DNA from: Diphasiastrum complanatum
Taxonomy: Eukaryota > Streptophyta > Lycopodiopsida > Lycopodiales > Lycopodiaceae
Direction: 5' to 3'
NCBI GenBank assembly: GCA_029204225.1
Contig: CM055111.1
Location: forward strand, 10,787,999 to 10,851,998
DNA: 64,000 nt
This document shows positions 57,838-64,000 of the stretch, piece by piece. Below the pieces are notes generated by a model. It had not been told where the DNA came from. It searched no databases and saw nothing but the letters and a program-made list of their open reading frames with translations. Position 1 is the first letter of the stretch. Each line of letters opens with the position of its first letter. A program made the position numbers and the translations under genes.

Positions 57838-59865
57838 AAAGACTCCATTTGAAGCCTTTTCATGAATACAAATCGAGTCTGAAGCACCTCCGAGTGTTTG
57901 GTTGTCTTTGTTGTGTGCAGATTCTGTTTGACCTGAGAAAGAAACTCGATCTTGTCAGTTGCAAAAGTATCTTCGTTAGATACTCAACATCAACAAGGCC
58001 TATCAAATTTATGATGTCGAATTGGGCCGCAAGATGGTGTCTTCCTCGAAGATAGATTTTACGACTACAAGTAGAAGTAGCCAATGCAAGAGTTCATTCC
58101 AATGACTCCCATCACCATCGATGGGCTTTGACCTGCGACTGTTCCGACAATCAAAGATACCCATGTCACACAACAAGGAGAATCATCATTTCAGCAACCA
58201 AATTTTGTTTGAAGATCTGCTCGACACCAACATGAGCCTGATCATTATATCCGTCAGGCATTCATCAGTTACAATGAACCTATCTCAGTAACAGAAGCAC
58301 TGTTGAGTTTGAATGTAGACAACTGGAGTACTGCCATAAATGTTGAGTATAATACACTGATAGAGAACAAGACCTGGCATCTTGTCGAATTTCCTCCTGA
58401 TGCAAAGATTATCGACACTAAGTGGATCTTCAAGTTGAAGCTCAATCCAGATGGTTATATAACCAAATGGAAGGCTCGACTACTCGTCAAAGGATATGAA
58501 CAAACCTATGGGATTGACTACACTGAGACTTTCAGTGTAGTCATAAGACTTCAGTCAATTCGATCTTTACTTGCTATCAGCTATCGAAGATCTGGAAGTT
58601 CACCACATGGATGTTCAAACAATATTTCTGAATAGATACATACAAGAAGACATCTATATCTATCGACCCAAATGTTACGTCCTTCAAGGCCAAGAACATA
58701 AGGTATGTAACCTGCTGAAAGCTATTTATGGGCTGAAGCAAGCTCCAAGGGCCCGGTTCGATAGAATCACTTGATTCTTGTTACAAGATGAATTCATTCC
58801 AAACTCTGCTGACTCTAATGTTTTTATCTCAAACATAGAGGCCCAAGCTATGTTATAATAGCTCTATATGTTGATGACTCTCTCCTCATCAACAATTCGA
58901 ATCAGTTACTTCATGAGACAAAATCGCCATTGTCGAAGGAATTCGAAATGACCAATTTAGGCCCAGTGCACTACCTCCTCATGATCAAGATATTTAGAGA
59001 CAGAGCAAGCAAAAGGATTGCGATAAGCCAAAAAAGGTATCTAACTAGTGTACTTCACAGGTATGGCATGGAAGATTGCAAGTCGACAGACTCGCCTATG
59101 GATCCAGGATTTAAACTATCAAAGGACATGTGGTCGACGACTGAAGCAAATGACTGAAGCAGAGAATAAGGAGATGTGCAAATACCCCTATCAATTAGTA
59201 GTTGGATCGATTATGTATTCCATGGTTTGCACACAACCTGATCTAGCCTATGCAGTCAGCACATTATCACAATTTATGTCAAAACCCAACCTACCTCACA
59301 AGAAGGCTCTACTGAGAGTACTAAGATACATTCAAGACACAAAGCACTATGCTCTATGTTACGATGGAAATACAGAGGACGCTCTAACCTTACATGCTTA
59401 TTCCGACTTTGATTATGCTAGAGATGTGGACACAAGAAAATCCACTTCTAGCTACTTATGCTTTCTAGCAGGATAAGCCATTTCATGGAATAGTCAAAAG
59501 CATAAATGCATTTCTTTGTCTTCCACAAAGTCCAAATATGTTATAGCCACCTCTACAATAGAGAAAATTATTTGGCTCAGAAGATTGCTTCAGGATCTAA
59601 TGTTCCCTCAGCTCAGACAAACTATACTCTATTACGACAATCAGAGTTGTTTAGCTCTATCTCTGAACCCACGAACTCACTCTAGAACGAAACACATTGA
59701 AGTTCAATCTCGTATTCTTAAAGAGAAGGTTCTGAACAAGATTTTCGAATTAAGTACTATCATACTGATAGTATGTTGGCTGATATTTTGACTAAACCTC
59801 TATCGAGGGAAAAACATGTTAATTTATGTGACTTATTTAGTTCTATTCAAGATCTTAGGAGTTAA
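57838..59865 (+). pseudogene. Ty1/copia pol fragment, plus strand (integrase end, RT, RNase H)
   Basis: It starts in the integrase C-terminal region (LKHLRVFGCL, LDLVSCKSIFVRY), then RT (KWIFKLKLNPDGYITKWKAR, LLVKGYEQTYGIDYTETF), LYVDDSLLI near 58870, FEMTNLGPVHYLL, and RNase H (YPYQLVVGSIMYSM, RYIQDTKHYAL, KSTSSYLCFLAG, SSTKSKYVIA, KHIEVQ, LADILTKPLSREKHVNL). Several frameshifts and stops occur. A polypurine tract AAGGGGGGGTA follows at about 59870. Confidence 0.88.
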
Positions 59866-59879
59866 GTTCAAGGGGGGGT

Positions 59880-60856
59880 ATTTGAGCTAATCTTCACTCC
59901 TACTCATCGATATCCATTTCTAGAGTCCAAGTATACTATGTCAATATTTTCTCTCTACAAAAGCATGCATCCTTACTCGCATAAGTCGAATAGTCTATGC
60001 AATACATCGACTTAAAGCAGGAGCAAGATCAACTTCATTGATGTTGACTTCACCAACTCGACTTAAGTCATTCATATACCAACTTCAACTCCATCGACAT
60101 CTTCTCAAGGGCAAACCAGTTGACTCGACTTTTCCAACACCTTTGACGATTGTTGACTATCGCTAGTCAAAATGGAGCTCTTCCTCTACCCTGTCTGACG
60201 CATATTACATCATAGTTCATTTCAGTACTTTGCAGTAACTACCCTACTTCACGCCCCTTGCTCATGCAGTTGTTATAACTGACGCATGTATATATACATA
60301 ACATCAAGACAATATAGATATACAATGATGTTATATTTACATGTATGAAATCAACTTCAATAAGTGGAAGCGTGATTTAGAGTTCCTCCCATTGTAATAT
60401 AATTATCCGATTCCACTGGATCAAAGATTTTAGAGAGAGTGAAAGTAATTTAAGAGTAGAGATAGTATTCAATCTGTAACTAACATAGTAAGATCACAAC
60501 ACATAGTGCGCTACTATTGTGAATCATTCTCGGGCACAGGATTGTGATCTAATCGTTGTATTCACAATAGCTTAATATAGATTCTCTATTTTCTTATGTG
60601 TATTCCACTGTTGAATGCTTTCTGATAATTTTCTCTCTCATTTACTGATACTCGCTCCACGACTTATTCGAAATATCTCATTTGAAGGAAGCATGGCTAT
60701 CTTAGACGCCTAACTGTTTCACTCCCTTCATTGTTGTCTTCGACACCTACAAAGATATTCCCTTGACCGATCTAAGTAGTAGTCTGAATCAACAAATTGG
60801 TAAAGATCTTGTTATAATTTATATGTTGGGTTTTTTCCTTGACTGAATATTGCATT
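59880..60856 (+). repeat. Probable copia LTR shared between a pol fragment and a gag-protease fragment
   Basis: It lies between the polypurine tract of the left copia fragment and an initiator tRNA-Met primer-binding site at 60868 (TGGTATCAGAG). A TATA-like GTATATATACATA stands at about 60286. The exact ends are uncertain, because TG and CA termini are not obvious at the left. Confidence 0.45.
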
Positions 60857-60867
60857 TAGCAAGGGTG

Positions 60868-60879
60868 GTATCAGAGATG
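60868..60879 (+). other. Copia primer-binding site
   Basis: TGGTATCAGAGA, initiator tRNA-Met type, about 10 bases after the probable LTR. It shows that a second element starts here. Confidence 0.6.
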
Positions 60880-61084
60880 ATAAATAGTATATCCAAACAT
60901 AATCATTCCGCTACATATAAACCCAACAATATACACATGTGAGAATAGAATATTATCTATCATAACAATATCATGATCACAATTTGTATACTCACATGCA
61001 TCAACTTTTTGTTTGATGTCAACTAATCAAATAATAAAGTACAATTGCATCTGTGAGTAATGTGATTAATATTACAATAAGTTG

Positions 61085-61975
61085 CAATACATCAGTCTGG
61101 ATCACTTATTCATTTGCTAATTCATTGATATCATTTGTTGCATCATCATGCGACAGATCTGCCAAACCAAACGAGTCTATCTCTAATTCTACCCATATAT
61201 TTTCTATGGCTTCATTATTGATAAGTTGACCTTCACAAGCTGAATCTGGTGATGGTGATGACAAGAATGATTGAGAAGCTATATTGTGCAATGTCAATCC
61301 ATCTGGTGATGATGCATCATGATCAATATCATCATTTGCTTGTGAAGCATGCACATCCTCTGAAAATGTGTCCTCTTCATCATCATGATTTGTTCAGGTA
61401 CATTAGTTAACAGTCGTATGTCCTCCATGACATCTCTAGCCTCAAAAATTCTTTTAGTTTGAGGAGCAGCTTGAATCATGTACCACCATATGGAATTTGA
61501 AGGGTTGGGATAAAAGACCAACTGTTATTGATTAATCAATCGATTAACATAAAATAAATATTGACTACTTGAACACATATATGTACTACTCACATTGTTT
61601 GCTTTGATCTATCTCAAAGCTTGGTGGTGTCAATGGCAAAATAACCACTATCATCTTTACTCACAATTGCATTGGGACCATTGCAAATAACCTTGCACCA
61701 TTTTACATCAAATATGAAAAGTTGAATTGTCTAAATCCAACTTCTAAGATGTCATTGATTGTTCCACAATAATCAAGTTGAGAAGAGAGTAGATTGGTGC
61801 CAACTATGCTTGCGACTCTCTTGGGTAAATTTTGCCATGACTCAACAATGACCTGTGTTTCTATTTTTATCAATGTGCTCTGCACAAAAATGTCATCCAT
61901 GCATCCACAATACATTGTATTTTTTGTACTGAACAAGAAAGAACAAAATGTGTCAGAGAAATAATAAATCTTGAT
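61085..61975 (-). pseudogene. CACTA (En/Spm)-type transposase C-terminal fragment
   Basis: Read leftward: YCGTINDILEVGF, then DSGYFAIDTTKL, an intron-like gap, then LVFYPNPSNSIWWYMIQAAP and an acidic Ser/Asp-rich tail. This order resembles the region after the transposase domain in plant CACTA proteins (DUF4216-like, with a QVFYxxDP motif). Stops are present. It separates a copia primer-binding site from copia gag sequence. The family call rests on resemblance only. Confidence 0.45.
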
Positions 61976-62850
61976 TGAGGGCGGTCAAGCATCTCAGATC
62001 AGAGTGTGATCCTAAACTAATTAATAATGATGCTATGATTATGTGGTTCTTAGCAGGTCTACCTAAGAGAATCATAAGAGAACTAAAATCTTGAACAGAT
62101 TATATATCATTACAACATGCAATGGATGATGCAATACGCGAAGAGGAGATCAGTCATAGATGATCAAGATGCAATTATAACATTGCTTTCAAACCTTCCC
62201 TCTACATATGAGAATTGGGTTATGATCATCACGACACACTCAGATTTAACTCTTACCAGAGTTATCACTATGTTACTGCAAGAAGATAATCGAAGAAGTC
62301 AAGAACACTTTGTCTAACTCTACATCTCATGCTCTATATGTCAACAAGGGCTCGAAATGAAAGAAGCGGAAAAGCACCAAGCAGTCTACATCGAACTAGA
62401 AACAAACTCAAAGTCCAAGAACAATCATCGAATCCACATTCGTCGAAGAAGAAGATGTTTTGTAGATATTGCAAGTGCAGTAATCATGAGCTCCAGGATT
62501 GCCAAATTCTCAAAGCGAAGAATGCAGCCAAGCAACCTGATCAACAAGCAAATATAGTCACAGCATCTCCTGAAGTCGAAATGGACGAAGGCACTTTTAT
62601 GGTCAAAGACAAATACGCGATTTTGGATTCTGGAGCTACTCAACATATGACCAATCATCGTGAGATTTTTCATTCCTATATGCCTTATAGCACAAAGAAG
62701 TATGTTCATCTTGGTGATGATAGCACTCACACTATCAATGGTGAAGGTACTTTAAGATTAAGATTCTAGCATGATCAATTCAAACTACTGTCAAAAGTCT
62801 TGTATGTAATCTGTTACGAGTAATTAGAATTACAGATTTAGGTCATAAGG
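61976..62850 (+). pseudogene. Ty1/copia gag and protease fragment
   Basis: Capsid-like motifs (LLSNLPSTYENWV, LTRVITMLLQEDNRR) are followed by the zinc knuckle CRYCKCSNHELQDC (about 62458-62500) and the protease motif AILDSGATQHMTNH at about 62617-62660, then LGDDSTHTINGEGTL and an eroded LYV/ITDLGHKV stretch. Frames are broken near 62316. Integrase does not follow; the element is cut at about 62850. Confidence 0.8.
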
Positions 62851-64000
62851 TGAGTTTGAGTATGATTGACTTGTTTGTCAGTATTGTCTCCATGCTATGA
62901 AGGTACATCATATTTGGGCCGATTGTCATTTTTAACATTTACTCTCTCTGTTCTTACATTAACTCGATTAATGTGTGTGGCTTGTTTCTTAATCTTAAAG
63001 CAAGTGATTGGCTTCAAATTTGGAGATCCACCAATCAAAATCCAGAGTGCCTCCCTCTTGGTATGAGGAGGTTATCAATATTCCATGAACTTCCGTATTG
63101 GAGAGAATTGTTAATAAACCATCTATTGGACCCAATGCACATATTTCAAGAATGTAGGGGAGCATAATCTGGGAGCACTTGAATGGTGCCAAAGACAATA
63201 AAGTTGCATGTGATGACTTGAATGAAATGGAAAGATGGCTTATTTATGGCCACAAATGATTGGGAATAGAATTGTCCTCCCAAAGGCTCCCAAAGACCCA
63301 AAGAAGGCAATAGCCTCATTTCAAACTCCAACAACACACGTGTGATCCCTAAAGGGAGCATTCACATGAGACAACAAGCTAAGTGGACTAAAGTCTCATG
63401 ACTGACATAAATTCTTATAGGTTAGCATGTTTTTTCATGTTGTCTAGGCTTTTGTAGCTGTTAATTATCTCCTATCCAACTTTAACCCTAGATCCAAGAT
63501 CAATCAAGTATCAAAGGAGATGAAGAGGATTAACATGTTGTCACACGGAGATTCCTTCCCATGAGAGTGATAGCATAGTTCATAATTAAGCATATGCTCA
63601 GATCCACAGCTAACACTGTTGGAGGGTTTGCGTATATCGAGGCAACTCTAACCATAGTAATAAGTGAGGAGGGATTTGGCACCCTGTGTGTGTAGAGTCC
63701 AACCCAATAATCACATAGTTAATTTGATCAATCAAAAGTTAATAAAAGGACTTTAGGCCTTTTTGTGGGACTTTTAATGTCACAGGGCCTAATAGTCAAG
63801 TTAGTGATAAAAAAGGTTTCTCCAATTTTTAAATTGGTTCCCTTCATTTTTTTAATGGGTTTCCTCCACTTTTGAATTTCAAATAGTTAGGGTAGAAATT
63901 GGTCAATAGGATTTGAGGCCAAAGTTCTAAAATCCACTCTATGTAGTGGTAGTTTTGAATTATTGTAGACGCTTTCTCTCTGCATTTCAATACAAGCAGG
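62851..64000. other. No recognised gene to the window end
   Basis: Both strands show short ORFs only and no repeat of note. Confidence 0.4.

Overview
The window looks like intron-rich, transposon-rich nuclear DNA of a land plant with a large genome; a fern, lycophyte or gymnosperm would fit. The grounds are GT-AG introns, chromovirus-type Ty3 retrotransposons primed by initiator tRNA-Met, Ty1/copia relics, hAT and CACTA fragments, LINE 3' ends and long (CT)n arrays. No rRNA, tRNA, organellar or bacterial gene was recognised. The species cannot be named from the sequence.

Only one host gene was found. It is a minus-strand homologue of ASNSD1 (asparagine synthetase domain-containing protein 1). 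Exon 1, encoding MCGIG with the N-terminal Cys nucleophile, lies at 47384-47479. Exons 2-7 lie at 19301-19568, 19037-19204 (or 19223), 17572-17789, 16813-17472, 16071-16517 and 12306-12450. The last visible exon carries the PP-loop SGGLDS motif; the rest of the synthetase-like domain was not found and should lie left of the window or beyond a very long intron 7. On this model about 47 kb of the window belongs to one gene, and intron 1 alone is about 27.8 kb.

Intron 1 is a stack of transposons. From left to right it holds: a decayed plus-strand hAT transposase (20371-22025); clusters of GGTACC palindromes on both sides of that copy; a small intact ORF (22583-22927); a minus-strand, intron-containing hAT copy (39308 back to 23458); a Ty3 chromovirus, family B (24118-36986), inserted into that hAT copy; a second family-B element (27848-34159) inserted into the RT of the first with an AGTTT target duplication; a family-A Ty3 element (39309-43472) that cuts the hAT copy on the right and has lost part of its 3' LTR; and a LINE 3' end with a (CT)n tail (43473-44290).

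Outside intron 1, a full-length family-A Ty3 element (3717-10419, TSD TTAAC) lies in putative intron 7 or the 3' flank. A LINE ORF1 remnant with its own (CT)n tail lies at 2082-2964. Right of exon 1, in the gene's upstream region, there are a very old family-A-like relic (47879-50162), copia relics on both strands (50940-51310, 56870-57835, 57838-62850) and a CACTA tail fragment (61085-61975).

The most unusual signal is a recurring repeat architecture: short G+C palindromic words repeated densely in both orientations beside T- or A-runs. The word differs between loci (GGACGC, GGAACG, GGTACC, GGTTCGAACC, CCGCAAGG). One such cluster (49603-49772) interrupts a chromodomain reading frame, so it is probably a mobile unit in its own right. 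Other points are the non-canonical AG...CT LTR ends of Ty3 family A, and RGCGCY palindromes repeated in the leaders of both Ty3 families, with about 90-nt spacing in family B.
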